Of a DNA stretch of 64,000 nucleotides, positions 17,780 through 26,709 are shown one piece after another; position 1 is the stretch's first letter, and every line of letters starts with the position of its first letter. Below the pieces are notes generated by a model that saw only the letters and a list, made by a program, of their open reading frames with translations, was not told the origin of the DNA and ran no database searches. Where the stretch lies: assembly GCF_014692675.1 (NCBI RefSeq), contig NZ_JABFCZ010000008.1, forward strand, positions 1-64,000, given 5' to 3'. The translations under genes were made by a program, and so were the position numbers. Origin of the DNA: Roseibium aggregatum (GTDB taxonomy: Bacteria > Pseudomonadota > Alphaproteobacteria > Rhizobiales > Stappiaceae).

Positions 17780-17973
17780 GTCAGTTTCCTCCCTGCGGGA
17801 CGGAAGTCCCTTTTTTGCGGATTTCGAGTGGTTCGATCAGGTCGGCAGGTCCCGTCGGGCAAGCTCCTCCGGCCCGAACGGTCCTGTCTCAGGGAAGAAT
17901 AGCTAATTTCCTATTCAATGAACAATGAAAATATCGGTATTCGAAAGCCGGCGAGGAAACTCTTCGAAGCCAA

Positions 17974-18233
17974 AGGCTTCGCAAGGCGAACAGCCGCCCG
18001 AGCTCATGCGAGGCCCCGACTGGAGCCCGCGCTCAAGCAGCCGAAGGCGGTAGCGCGAAAAATCCAGACCTATCGAAGCCGCAGGCTTCGCAAGGCGAAC
18101 AGCCGCCCGAGCTCATGCGAGGCCCCGACTGGAGCGAAGCGCCTTTGGCGCGGCAGCGTGAAGTCAAAACGAACGCCCGCAGGCTTCGCAAGGCGAACAG
18201 TCGCCCGAGCCAATGCGAGGCCCCGACTGGAGC
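17974..18233. repeat. Three direct copies of a ~53-base intergenic repeat
   Basis: Nearly identical units begin at 17974, 18083 and 18181 with AGGCTTCGCAAGGCGAACAG and end in GGCCCCGACTGGAGC about 53 bases later. A second short motif, AAGCAGCCGAAGGCGGTAGC, occurs near 18035 and 18243. Spacing is 109 and 98 bases, and the spacers themselves are partly related. No gene is supported between 17780 and 18529. A frame running through the repeats (17918-18244) is very rich in Arg and Ala and only reflects the repeat. The terC promoter should lie to the right of the block. Confidence 0.75.
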
Positions 18234-18529
18234 GAAGCGCTTAAGCAGCCGAAGGCGGTAGCGCTGCGGAATAAAGAACTGGTCCGCCTTTGGCGCGGCA
18301 GGCGCAGGCACATATGGGCGATCGTGGACGCTCTGCGGACAGCTCCTCTGCAATCTGTCTCGCAGACCGAAATGCCTACGGGACCGGCAAGAAATATTTT
18401 TTCGGAGAGCTTGCGGCGCGGTCGGCGCTTCCCACATGACCATCGCTCGAGTTCCGATCCCGCGCCGTTCCGGCTTCCGGACGCCGTCGCGGAGCGTCTC
18501 TGCGGGCGGATCCATTTCGGAGTCTAGTC

Positions 18530-19537
18530 GTGGACATCCTGTTGCTCGACGTCCTGGGCAAACCAGCCTGGAGCTGGGGTCTCTTTCTTGGTCTCGTCGC
18601 CGCTCTTCTTGTCTTCGACCTCGGTGTCCTGCACCGGAAATCCCACGAGATCGGCGTCGGCGAAAGCCTGCGCCTCTCGGCCTTTTACATCTCCATCGGC
18701 CTGCTGTTTTCTGTCTGGATCTGGCAGTTCATGGGAGAACGGGCCGCGCTTCTTTATCTCACCGGCTTTGTGGTCGAGAAGAGCCTGGCGATGGACAATA
18801 TCTTCGTCATCGCCATGATCTTCGCCTATTTCGGCGTGCCGCGGGCCTATCAGCACCGCGTGCTTGTCTTCGGCATCCTGGGGGTGATCATCCTGCGCGG
18901 CATCATGATCGGGATCGGCGCGGCGGTGGTCGAACGCTTCGAATGGATCCTGCTGATCTTCGCAGCTTTCCTGGTTTTCACCGGAATCAGGATGCTGCGC
19001 AACGGCGACGCCGAATATGATGTGGCGCACAACCCGGTCCTGCGCTTCATGCGGCGGCGGTTCCGGGTGACCGATGACCTGCGGGGTGAAAGCTTCTTCG
19101 TCCGCCAGTCCGTCGGGGCTGCCGGAAAAACGGTTCTGTTCGTCACGCCGCTCTTCCTGGCGCTCGTCATGGTCGAACTGGCGGACGTGATCTTTGCCGT
19201 AGACTCGATCCCCGCGATCTTCGCCATCACGACCGATCCCTATATCGTCTACACATCCAACATCTTCGCGATCCTCGGGTTGCGCGCCCTCTACTTCGCG
19301 CTGTCTGCGATGATGCACCGCTTCATCCATCTGAAAACGGCGGTCTCGCTTGTGCTGGTCTTCATCGGCGCCAAGGTGATCGGCGCAGAGCTTCTGGGGA
19401 TCGAGAAGGTGCCCGCTGTCATTTCCCTGGGGGTGACAGCGGCTCTTCTGGTCGGCGGCATCGTTCTGTCGCTCTGGCAAACACGCAGAAAACTGTCTGC
19501 TGCGCCGGCTGTTGCTGTGCCGATAGAACCCGAATGA
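18530..19537 (+). CDS. TerC family integral membrane protein
   Basis: A protein of 335 residues with about nine membrane helices and all TerC/Alx hallmarks: DLGVLHRKSHEIGVGESL, VEKSLAMDNIFVIAMIF, and VELADVIFAVDSIPAIFAIT. The acidic residues in these helices are implicated in metal ion movement. E. coli Alx and related proteins export manganese, and others help load exported metalloproteins. The start is GTG at 18530. No yybP-ykoY-type manganese riboswitch could be recognised upstream. The gene is followed by a strong terminator at 19651-19690, which is also the left member of a direct repeat. Confidence 0.9.
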   Translation: MDILLLDVLGKPAWSWGLFLGLVAALLVFDLGVLHRKSHEIGVGESLRLSAFYISIGLLFSVWIWQFMGERAALLYLTGFVVEKSLAMDNIFVIAMIFAYFGVPRAYQHRVLVFGILGVIILRGIMIGIGAAVVERFEWILLIFAAFLVFTGIRMLRNGDAEYDVAHNPVLRFMRRRFRVTDDLRGESFFVRQSVGAAGKTVLFVTPLFLALVMVELADVIFAVDSIPAIFAITTDPYIVYTSNIFAILGLRALYFALSAMMHRFIHLKTAVSLVLVFIGAKVIGAELLGIEKVPAVISLGVTAALLVGGIVLSLWQTRRKLSAAPAVAVPIEPE

Positions 19538-19646
19538 CCGTCCAGGCCGTTACCGGACCCGTTCTTTCGCGGCACCCTGGGGCGGCGGCGTTCCGAGGTC
19601 CTGCGCGACTTTCGAACCGGAAGCGATATTCCGGCCCGAGAATCGA

Positions 19647-19690
19647 AAAACCCGCCCGATCGTCTCCGATGGGCGGGTTTCGTTTTTTTC
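19647..19690 (+). terminator. Rho-independent terminator after terC; left copy of a 33-base repeat
   Basis: Arms CCCGCCC and GGGCGGG enclose a 13-base loop, followed by TTTCGTTTTTTT. Bases 19647-19679 occur identically and in the same orientation at 48602-48634. Those two copies bracket the accessory region, with the second copy beyond nrdJ's stop. Confidence 0.85.
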
Positions 19691-19864
19691 AGGTGTACCT
19701 GCAAGAATAGTATGGCTCATGCGATTTGTAAGTTATTGAAAACAAACAGCTTTATTTTCTATTTTGGCTCAGTCCTTCTGGAATTTCGGTCAAAGCCGTA
19801 ATCAAATGAATGCAAAGTCTTGCTCAATAGCGGCTGAAACGTCCGGAAGCCGGGCTCCGGGCAC

Positions 19865-19889
19865 AAAAAAGCCTCCCAAAATGGGAGGC
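19865..19889 (-). terminator. Terminator after tniQ
   Basis: Read on the minus strand, GCCTCCC-ATTTT-GGGAGGC is followed directly by TTTTTT. It lies 27 bases beyond the tniQ stop and closes the tnsA-tnsC-tniQ transcript. Confidence 0.85.
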
Positions 19890-19915
19890 GGAAACGGGGG
19901 TGGTATTTGAAGGGA

Positions 19916-21772
19916 TCAGGGATCCGGAAGGAGATCCGGATCAGCAGACCTGACCTGGTCCAGAGCATAGATGGTCGCCGGAATCTGGTCCTTCGGAAAG
20001 GCAGCGTCGACCCCCAAACCGTGAAGCCGTTTCATCAACGTCTGGAGATGAGTTCCGGATCGACGTGACAGGGAGCTGGCGGTCTCGAACTCGTCCATGA
20101 AGGCGTCCAGGACGTCCCGCTTGACGATGGTCTGCGGACAGCGGTTGATCGGATTGACCGCGGTTTCAGCTGCGAGATGGTGGTGGTTGATGAGTGCCTT
20201 GACCACGCGTGTCGTCGTCTTCAGTTTCTGTTCGACCTCGCGAAGGGAATATCCGCCGTGGTCTTCCCGGCGGACCTGCGGTTTGACCTCATCCGGATCA
20301 ACGAGCACGGAAAGAAAGCCGGTCAGTTCAGGATCCGTCCGGACCGTGTCCAGTTGTCCATCCAAGATCAACTGAACGATTTCCGGGGTGGAGCAGTTCG
20401 CCATCTTCGTTACGCGCAGGATCGGCACCAAGGTGTTCTCGTCATTCGCCGCCGGCACTGCATCGGCAGTCAACGCTGACAGGAAATCATCCAGATCGCG
20501 TTTTGCGAAGGCATGGTCCTTGAAAGTTTCGGTACCGCCCTGAAGCCAAGGTTTCAGAATGCCCGCCTCGAAGAGCACCCGGTCGACGGGGCGAGGCGCG
20601 TTGATGTAGGCCCTGACCTGGTTGAGGGACATGCTTTCTTCGATCCGCTGAAGATAGAATTCTGCATCGTCGGCCCGGAAGAGGATGCGCTCGTCAGACT
20701 GGCGGAGCTGTGCTTCGTCGATCAGGCCGACCGTACGGAGAACCTTTCTAAGCCGCTTCGGATGGGATCCTGTTTCAAGGTGGGCGGAGTGAATGGAATG
20801 GAGGATCCGCTTCTCCGCTCGCTGGCCGAAGATCTCATCGTCCGGTCCCATGGGCAGCGTTTTGAAGGCGTGCTCAGTGATGATCTTCCGGAGCTCGTCG
20901 TAGGCGGTGTCATCAGTCTCGTGAGCGAGCCATTCATAGAGACGCCCATAGATCTGCCTGGGCCCCCAGGCATGACGCGTTTCCGCGAATTTCTGTTGCA
21001 TGTGATCCAGGTAGCCGCGGATTCCCTCGGCGCCCCGAACGGCAATTTCAAAGCCTGCCTGACCGGCCTCGTACCATTGGTCCTCGGTCAGGCTTTCCGC
21101 CATGACATCGGCGCCATGGAACTTCGTAGCACCAATGATTTCACAGGCCCTTGCGCCGGCATATGCGGGGAGGGACGACAGCCAGATGTCAGACCGGTCG
21201 CCGTTGATCCGGTTTTCGAGATAGGTCTCGAGATCGGAAGGTTCACGGTATTGCGCAGTGTCGACGTGCCGGTCGATGTCATCCACGAACGGTTGGAGCA
21301 GCATCGAAAAGTCATGCACCATCTGAGGACTGTCGTCGGCCGCAGCCACGATCAAAGGGGTCTTGTGTTTCGAACAGGTGCGAATGGAGGCGATGGTCCA
21401 GAACCAGCGTCCGTAGGACCTGGCCTTTTCATGATCCGCGTCCCGAGAGAGGTCTTCCTGAATGCAGTGAGGGCAGACCCGAACTGTCGCGCGACGTAGC
21501 GACGCCCTGGGAAGGGGGGCTCCGTTCAGTTCGAACCAGCGTTCGCCGGTGCGTTTAAAGGTTGTTCCCGGAAACCCGTCATCGAAGCCGGCAAGTTCGG
21601 AGAAGGCGTCAATCTCGTCCGCGTCCCCATCGCACAAGGCCTGGAAGTTCAGTCCCATGTCGAGGCAGAAGTCACGGGCACTACGAGAAGCCATGGAGGC
21701 GACGCGCGAAACGAAACTCGTGAGGGTTTCATCCGGGTGACAGGTGGGGATGTAGAAAGGATTGAGTTTCAT
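19916..21772 (-). CDS. tniQ: TniQ/TnsD-family target-selection protein
   Basis: A protein of 618 residues. The N-terminal TniQ domain is clear in PFYIPTCHPDETLTSFVSRVA. A zinc-binding part follows, with VCPHCIQED and SIRTCSKHKTPL. In Tn7-like elements TniQ/TnsD proteins bind the target site and recruit the TnsC ATPase. The long C-terminal region has helix-turn-helix-like segments (YSLREVEQKLKTTTRVVKALI) that may read DNA. The ATG at 21772 starts 2 bases after the tnsC stop with GGGGAG ahead of it; a TTG at 21778 is the alternative. It is the last gene of the module. Confidence 0.85.
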   Translation of the reverse strand: MKLNPFYIPTCHPDETLTSFVSRVASMASRSARDFCLDMGLNFQALCDGDADEIDAFSELAGFDDGFPGTTFKRTGERWFELNGAPLPRASLRRATVRVCPHCIQEDLSRDADHEKARSYGRWFWTIASIRTCSKHKTPLIVAAADDSPQMVHDFSMLLQPFVDDIDRHVDTAQYREPSDLETYLENRINGDRSDIWLSSLPAYAGARACEIIGATKFHGADVMAESLTEDQWYEAGQAGFEIAVRGAEGIRGYLDHMQQKFAETRHAWGPRQIYGRLYEWLAHETDDTAYDELRKIITEHAFKTLPMGPDDEIFGQRAEKRILHSIHSAHLETGSHPKRLRKVLRTVGLIDEAQLRQSDERILFRADDAEFYLQRIEESMSLNQVRAYINAPRPVDRVLFEAGILKPWLQGGTETFKDHAFAKRDLDDFLSALTADAVPAANDENTLVPILRVTKMANCSTPEIVQLILDGQLDTVRTDPELTGFLSVLVDPDEVKPQVRREDHGGYSLREVEQKLKTTTRVVKALINHHHLAAETAVNPINRCPQTIVKRDVLDAFMDEFETASSLSRRSGTHLQTLMKRLHGLGVDAAFPKDQIPATIYALDQVRSADPDLLPDP

Positions 21773-21774
21773 GT

Positions 21775-22869
21775 TCAAGCTCCCCGGACGACCTTGCGAC
21801 GCCGCTTCTTCGGCTTCGGCTCTTCCTCAATTTCCTCCTCGGGAAAGAGGGTGTTGCGGACGTCAACGTTCTGCCACTCGACGCCGTCGGCGAAGACATT
21901 GTGCTCCGGGCGGCAACCGGTCTTGGCCTCATAGGCCCGCTCGAAATCACCCATGAGCGGGTTCTTCCGCCACTCTTGCAGGGTCAGGGAAAAGGCTTCC
22001 TGCACGACTTCAATGAGATATCCCAGGCGACCCTCAGTGCCATGAAGCAGACGGCTGGCGAGTTCCAGAATTGGAAGGTCGTCGAGGGACAATTCCGCTT
22101 TGTGACCAAAATTTCCGAGCACTTTTCGGATTTCCTTCAGGTCTTCCTTGCAGGCGGTCAGCTGATCAAGGCGAACAAAGGAACTGCGGCGGCGCAGCTG
22201 GAAGTCACTCTCGATGATGCGCGCGAGATTGGGCATACCGGACAGGATCATCCACATCGGCCAATCCGCATTCTGCATCAGACCCTTCAGGGTATCGCAG
22301 ACCTTGAAGGCTTCGGCCGGGTTGTTCAGCTGCGTCAGATGCTGCAATTCATCAATGTGCAGGAAGCGGATCTTGCGCAGGGCAAGCTGTTTCCGGACCA
22401 GGCGCCAGACGACGTTTTCCCGAAAGTCGCGTTCAAGCGGATAACCAAGTCCATCCAGGATCTCGATGCCAAGCTGCTTGAGGTTGCAGGGAGAGGGGGC
22501 CCGGACAGAGACGACAAAGGTCTTGTCCGATCGGTTGGTCATCCCGAGGTTGGCAAATGCGCGCTCCAGAGAGCGGGACTTGCCGGCGCCGGATTCACCA
22601 ACGACGACGACGGCCCGACCTTCGTTCAACCGACCAACGCGGCCGAGACCCGCCTGGGCGGCAATTTCATCAAAATCCTCGAAATCGTCCAGCAGCTTGT
22701 TGAGTTGGTCGAGCAGCGCTTGGTCGCGGGCGTGAGGATAATAGGTGTGCTTCAGTTGGGCTTGAAGGACCGCGACTTCCGAACTGCGCTTTCGCCGGCG
22801 GCGCGCGCCTTCCTGTTGTTCCGGAGCCTTGGCTCCTGAGTTTTCATCATGGGTGATTTCAGTCTTCAT
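21775..22869 (-). CDS. tnsC: Tn7-like AAA+ ATPase TnsC/TniB
   Basis: A protein of 364 residues. Walker A is GESGAGKS (about residues 91-98). RFLHIDELQHL is the Walker B segment, and MWMILSGMPNLARII is the sensor 1 region. This is the regulator ATPase that links target selection by TniQ to the transposase. The basic C-terminal end, KPKKRRRKVVRG, may contact DNA or TnsA. The ATG at 22869 fits the family and sits 1 base from the tnsB stop; the frame runs on upstream through the tnsB end, which is not coding for this protein. The gene looks intact. Confidence 0.85.
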   Translation of the reverse strand: MKTEITHDENSGAKAPEQQEGARRRRKRSSEVAVLQAQLKHTYYPHARDQALLDQLNKLLDDFEDFDEIAAQAGLGRVGRLNEGRAVVVVGESGAGKSRSLERAFANLGMTNRSDKTFVVSVRAPSPCNLKQLGIEILDGLGYPLERDFRENVVWRLVRKQLALRKIRFLHIDELQHLTQLNNPAEAFKVCDTLKGLMQNADWPMWMILSGMPNLARIIESDFQLRRRSSFVRLDQLTACKEDLKEIRKVLGNFGHKAELSLDDLPILELASRLLHGTEGRLGYLIEVVQEAFSLTLQEWRKNPLMGDFERAYEAKTGCRPEHNVFADGVEWQNVDVRNTLFPEEEIEEEPKPKKRRRKVVRGA

Positions 22870-22870
22870 C

Positions 22871-23645
22871 TCAGTCCTCCAAAACGTATTCGAAGTCATC
22901 GTCATCGTCATCGTCGTCGCCCAGGAACGGCAGGGCTTCGTTGACGTATGACGTCGTGGTTTCATCGGCGGCGCCGGGATCCCCGGTTTCACCGGCGTCG
23001 TCGGTTCCATCGAGCCCCAGGATGTCGCCATCGAAGTCTTCATCGACCCTCAGACGGTCGTCGGAGAACAAGCGGTCGAGTTTGGCGAGGTTGTCAGCGG
23101 TGAAGACCGGGGAGGCGATGCTCCGGTTTTCACGGCTTTCGTCCGAGAGCCGGCGAAGGTCCGCAAGCGCCTTCTTGACGATCGCTTCGGACTGCGCGGC
23201 CTCTTCGCCGTAGCGCGCCAACATTCGCTGCCGGTTGGCGACATGCGCCTCCAGCGGGATTCCATGCATCTCCGGCGTGGTGCACGGGACCTTGAGCCAG
23301 CCTTTCGGCGTTTCGACAGAGATGTGTCCGAGATCGTTCGGATCGAAGCGAACTCTCAACTTCTTCCGGAGGCGAAAATCCCGACGAACGCTTTGAAGCT
23401 CCGTGGACTGGTACTTGTTGCAGTAGAGCTGGATACCTTCACTGCGGAGGTCGCGCTCAACGGTGATCCCGAAGCAGGCGCGCATCGCGTCTTCGTTGGG
23501 AGAAAGCGGGACACCGACCTTTTTCCGAAGGGACAGCCAACAATTTCGCGGCGTCTGGCCACCCAGGCCTTCATGGGGCTTGTTGTGGTACACAACGGGA
23601 TGCCGGGGTTGGATTGTTCTTCGGTTCAGTGCAGTTCTTAGTCAT
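22871..23645 (-). pseudogene. tnsB: TnsB/TniA transposase with its DDE core deleted
   Basis: From about 23620 the frame reads HPVVYHNKPHEGLGGQTP, the end of an rve/DDE transposase core. The Mu-transposase C-terminal beta-barrel follows (LRVRFDPNDLGHISVETPKGW), then a tail with eight aspartates. The catalytic aspartates and the DNA-binding N-terminus are missing. Twenty bases after the tnsA stop, an ATG (23645) with AAGGAA before it opens MTKNCTEPKNN, which looks like the original tnsB start. It is out of frame with the C-terminal part and stops after 24 codons. The simplest reading is one internal deletion of about 1 kb or more joining start and tail. Confidence 0.75.
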
Positions 23646-23663
23646 GATCAAATTCCTTTCCTG

Positions 23664-24338
23664 TTAGGCTGCTTTGCAGATTTCGAGTTCGGTGTTGTCG
23701 TTGAAGAGGCCGCGGGTGACCGGCTTCAGCTCCTGCATGTCGATGAGGTTGAGGACCGCGTTGAAGCCAACTGCTTCTTCGTTGAAAAGCGCGACCAGCG
23801 AGGCGAACTGGAACACCCCGTGCATCGAGGCGAGGTGCCGGCGAAGCTCCTCGATGGTTTCTCCATCCCAGAGGGTTCGTGCCCTGAGGATCAACTCGGC
23901 GTTCCGGACCCGATCGCGAGAGATCTGGCGGTCGGTGCGGACAACGTACTTGTCCGCATAGTTCGGATGCTGCTTGCTGATGAGACGTTGAATCGCCTTA
24001 ATCTGACTACGAGCTCGACGCTTCTCGGGCTTGATGTCGTATGCAACCTTCCGACCGTTGCGGAGATAGACCACAACGTCGAACGTATGCGTCCGCAGCT
24101 TGCCGTCTGCATCGACATAGGTCACCGGCTCGGGCTGCTCCTGAAAGCGTTCAGCATCCGGGTGTGCGAGCAGGATTGTCAGAAAGTCCCTTTCGAGGAA
24201 ACTTTCGTACCCGGCCCAGCGATGGCAGGTGTGGTTCAGGAGAAATCCGCGGGACGAAGCCGAGGACTTCAGAGTGATGGTGCGCGAGGCCCAGGATGGA
24301 CCTGCGGGGATGTAGTAGTTGGAATCTTCGTTAGACAC
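23664..24338 (-). CDS. tnsA: Tn7-like TnsA endonuclease
   Basis: A protein of 224 residues of the TnsA endonuclease N-terminal family. The nuclease core is visible: YESFLERDFLTILLAHP (glutamate), LRTHTFDVVVYL (Asp near residue 87) and AYDIKPEKRR (Lys near residue 103), followed by a TnsA-like C-terminal helical part. TnsA cuts the 5' ends of the transposon while TnsB cuts and joins the 3' ends, giving cut-and-paste movement. The GTG at 24338 (VSNEDSNYY) has AAGGAG eight bases ahead. It is the first gene of the tnsA-tnsB-tnsC-tniQ transcript and appears intact. Confidence 0.82.
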   Translation of the reverse strand: MSNEDSNYYIPAGPSWASRTITLKSSASSRGFLLNHTCHRWAGYESFLERDFLTILLAHPDAERFQEQPEPVTYVDADGKLRTHTFDVVVYLRNGRKVAYDIKPEKRRARSQIKAIQRLISKQHPNYADKYVVRTDRQISRDRVRNAELILRARTLWDGETIEELRRHLASMHGVFQFASLVALFNEEAVGFNAVLNLIDMQELKPVTRGLFNDNTELEICKAA

Positions 24339-24928
24339 AGTGGTCTCCTTTCCTGATGAGTTCTGACGTGACTGTTCACGGCAGCTATTCGGCAGGCGGA
24401 ACCACCGGCATCGGTGTTGCCCGGACGGGCAAACGAGCGGATACGGTTCAATGCATTCCACATGGCACAGTTCTCCTGTTCCCGCGCGGCGGCGGGTTCG
24501 AAATTCAAACGCTTGAAGGGAGAGCTGCTGTGCCGGTTAAAACGACAATCAAAGGAGATCGTTTCCCGACATCAGCAACGGAAACTGTTCGACACGACCG
24601 GCAGGGTCACGAGGAGACAGCGGTAGGTAACCCACTCCGGCGGATGTCAAAGGTCAGACATCGCGCAGGCGGTCGGTTACCCAACTCAAGCGTTGTGTAT
24701 CGGGAGATCTTGTGCGGCTTCGCGGAGAGCCGAATTGTTCTGCATGAAAGTCATGGTCGGCAACCTCCTTTATCCTGCCAGACTGAGCTGGGGGGTGAAG
24801 CCGAATTCAGGCCACACCGCGCGGAATTGCGACGGCCCAGGACCTGAGGAGGCGGACAGTACCGGCACGTATTCCGGGAGTCGAGCTCGAAGTGATGAGT
24901 TCGCATTTTAACGTTATCCCCTAGATAA
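24339..24928. other. Intergenic region upstream of tnsA
   Basis: About 590 bases without a convincing gene. In Tn7-like elements the right end with repeated TnsB sites lies near tnsA; I could not identify TGT-type ends or a repeated 20-base binding site by eye. Open frames on the plus strand here have unusual composition and no start signals. Confidence 0.4.
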
Positions 24929-25462
24929 TTATTTGAATTTATTATTGATTTGAGTGGAATTCAGCAGCGTGGAAATCTGTTCGGAAGAAAGGGTTTTTGA
25001 CCTGAGCAGGCTGTCCGAAACAGCTCTCAGCTGGTGCTTTTTCCGCTTAAGAAGGGCTGTCACGCGCTTTCTCTGAGAGCCTAGGATTTGGTTGCAATCC
25101 CCCGCGAATACCCTGTCGTTTTTGATCAAGTTCCTGAGCGCTGAACCGGAAATTTCCGAGCGGAAAATCAGGTCATCTGCCAGACCTGAGGAAGCCATCA
25201 GCCGAGCCGCCAACAAGGTCGCTCGCTCAAGATCCGACCCGGCAACCAATCCGGAGCCGTCGGAGGGCTCGTCGAAGAAAAGGCCTTCCGCCGCATGTCC
25301 TGCCAAAAGCACGGCGATCTTGTCGAGGTAAGCGGTCCGGTATTGGAGATCCACGCATTGGCGGAGTGCATGGCGAACTGCCATGCGGGCCATCAGTAGA
25401 CCGACGTGGCGTCCGGTGCCGTAGATCGTGTTTGATCGTTTCATTCGAGTGCTTTCAGGCAT
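24929..25462 (-). CDS. Peptidase M41 (FtsH protease domain)-like protein lacking HExxH
   Basis: A protein of 177 residues. Its middle, KIAVLLAGHAAEGLFFDEPSDGSG followed by SDLERATLLAARLMASSGLAD, resembles the helical M41 protease domain of FtsH (IAVxLAGRAAEExxFG...GDLxRATxLAxxMV). The AAA+ ATPase domain is absent, and no HExxH zinc site is present; VRHALRQCV stands where it might be. It may be a truncated remnant or a domesticated, non-catalytic relative, as seen on some alphaproteobacterial plasmids and elements. It precedes tnsA on the same strand by 590 bases. The role is unknown. Confidence 0.55.
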   Translation of the reverse strand: MPESTRMKRSNTIYGTGRHVGLLMARMAVRHALRQCVDLQYRTAYLDKIAVLLAGHAAEGLFFDEPSDGSGLVAGSDLERATLLAARLMASSGLADDLIFRSEISGSALRNLIKNDRVFAGDCNQILGSQRKRVTALLKRKKHQLRAVSDSLLRSKTLSSEQISTLLNSTQINNKFK

Positions 25463-25585
25463 GGGTGTCGCGTGCGCTCCGGAGGAATTCGGAACGGTGC
25501 CGTCGCGTATTGGTGGAATTGGGAGAATTGTGAGAAGGACGAGGCGCTCAGAGTGAGGGGAGGCCGGGTTCTAATCCTTCCGGGT

Positions 25586-25900
25586 TCAGGGAGTTATGCG
25601 GCCAGCGATATCGAGCCGGTCGTCGATGTGATTTTCAAGGCGGACCCAGCCTCGGGACAAAAGTGCCCAGGAGTTGTCGTCGGAAAAGGCAAATACGGGT
25701 TCCAGAACAGTGTCAGTTCCGGAGGTGCCGATGATGCCTGGAAAGGGCAGCAGCGTTTTGCTCCAGTCCACAATGAGGGGAGCCGACGACGGCATTCCAC
25801 GACCGGGATGTCCGGTGGCTCGGTACGTCTGGAGGTCTTGAGCGATTGATCGGAAGGTCTCAGGCTCATAGGAAAACGCACGCGGCGTCTGAGTGGTCAT
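25586..25900 (-). CDS. Small protein resembling DUF6634
   Basis: A soluble protein of 104 residues. The pattern APLIVDWSKTLLPFPGIIGTSGT, then VFAFSDDNSWALLSRGWVRL, resembles DUF6634 proteins (APLLDDW...P...G...GHP...WALD...GWARTLSRFYRL) from mobile DNA of alphaproteobacteria. No function is known for that group. It lies 123 bases upstream of the M41-like gene on the same strand. No clear ribosome-binding site precedes the ATG at 25900. Confidence 0.5.
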   Translation of the reverse strand: MTTQTPRAFSYEPETFRSIAQDLQTYRATGHPGRGMPSSAPLIVDWSKTLLPFPGIIGTSGTDTVLEPVFAFSDDNSWALLSRGWVRLENHIDDRLDIAGRITP

Positions 25901-26709
25901 GATGCAATTTTTCCGATTTTTGGGCGTGACTGATCCTCACGTCGAGATATCCACTGACACAGCAGCCGAGATCCTCAACATGTTCGGATTTGGGGGAGGG
26001 GGAGTGTTCGCTGGTTGGCGAACCGACTGGTCCGCCAAGGGGCTATGAAGGATTCATGTGCCTTAACGGCATGATGTCATGTTGACCGCGCCTTGGGCTT
26101 CAGAATGGTGGGTTGAAAACGAAATTTCTGCTTCCGGATTTAACCATCGTGGTGAGCCGCCGGGTGATCTGAATGAATCCTTTGAAGGCATACTTACCTT
26201 CATAATATCAGTGAGATAGGTGATTTTCGTCTAGATCATTTCCGGCTCCTGCGGTTTTGCAGGTCTTGTTTTTCCGGAAGAACCCGGACAAAAAGTTAAC
26301 GCGAACGATAAAATTGGCAGAATTGACGATAAGGTCAGAAGGGATCATCGGTAGATATCGAAACAGAGTCCCCCAGTGGCCCAGCGCGCTGCCGCCCCTA
26401 GCTCAAATCTGTTCTGGGAATTGGTGGGATTACGCCGGGAACAGCCGGACAGCGGTTCCGGTGCCTATTCGACTTTATCCTGCTCCATCTCGATGAAGCG
26501 GTGCTAGCTCACGGTAGCCAGACCGGCCACACGACATGCTGGTGGTAAGGGTCGGGTTCTCCGGAAAGCCAAATAGGCGATAAAGTATACACCATTTTTG
26601 ATAATTGAGAGTGCCCGGTGAATTCGATACCTGGGCTGCTGTTCTTTACAGGGGGACACAATGGCTATTGTCGACCGTATTCGGTGTTCGTAGATTGGTG
26701 CATCGTAGG
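25901..26709. other. Gene-poor gap between the Tn7-like module and the envelope cluster
   Basis: About 800 bases of lower GC content than the flanking genes. I find no family-like frame, no tRNA and no clear transposon end. Short frames on the plus strand have no ribosome-binding site. It may be debris from past insertions. Confidence 0.4.

Noticed and set aside
17974..18233. A CRISPR array
   Set aside because: Only three units of about 53 bases at 98-109 base spacing, with spacers related to each other, and no cas genes anywhere in the window.
17918..18244. A 108-codon protein gene on the plus strand
   Set aside because: The frame just reads through the intergenic repeats, is dominated by Arg and Ala, and shows no family signature.
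18271..18529. A yybP-ykoY manganese riboswitch before terC
   Set aside because: TerC/Alx genes often have one, but the conserved core sequences could not be found here.
19916..24338. A CRISPR-associated transposon (CAST)
   Set aside because: tnsA, tnsC and tniQ are present, but no cas genes or repeat array lie nearby, so it is treated as an ordinary Tn7-like module.
24356..24847. A 163-codon gene on the plus strand upstream of tnsA
   Set aside because: No family pattern, mixed composition and no plausible ribosome-binding site; it runs over the tnsA leader region.
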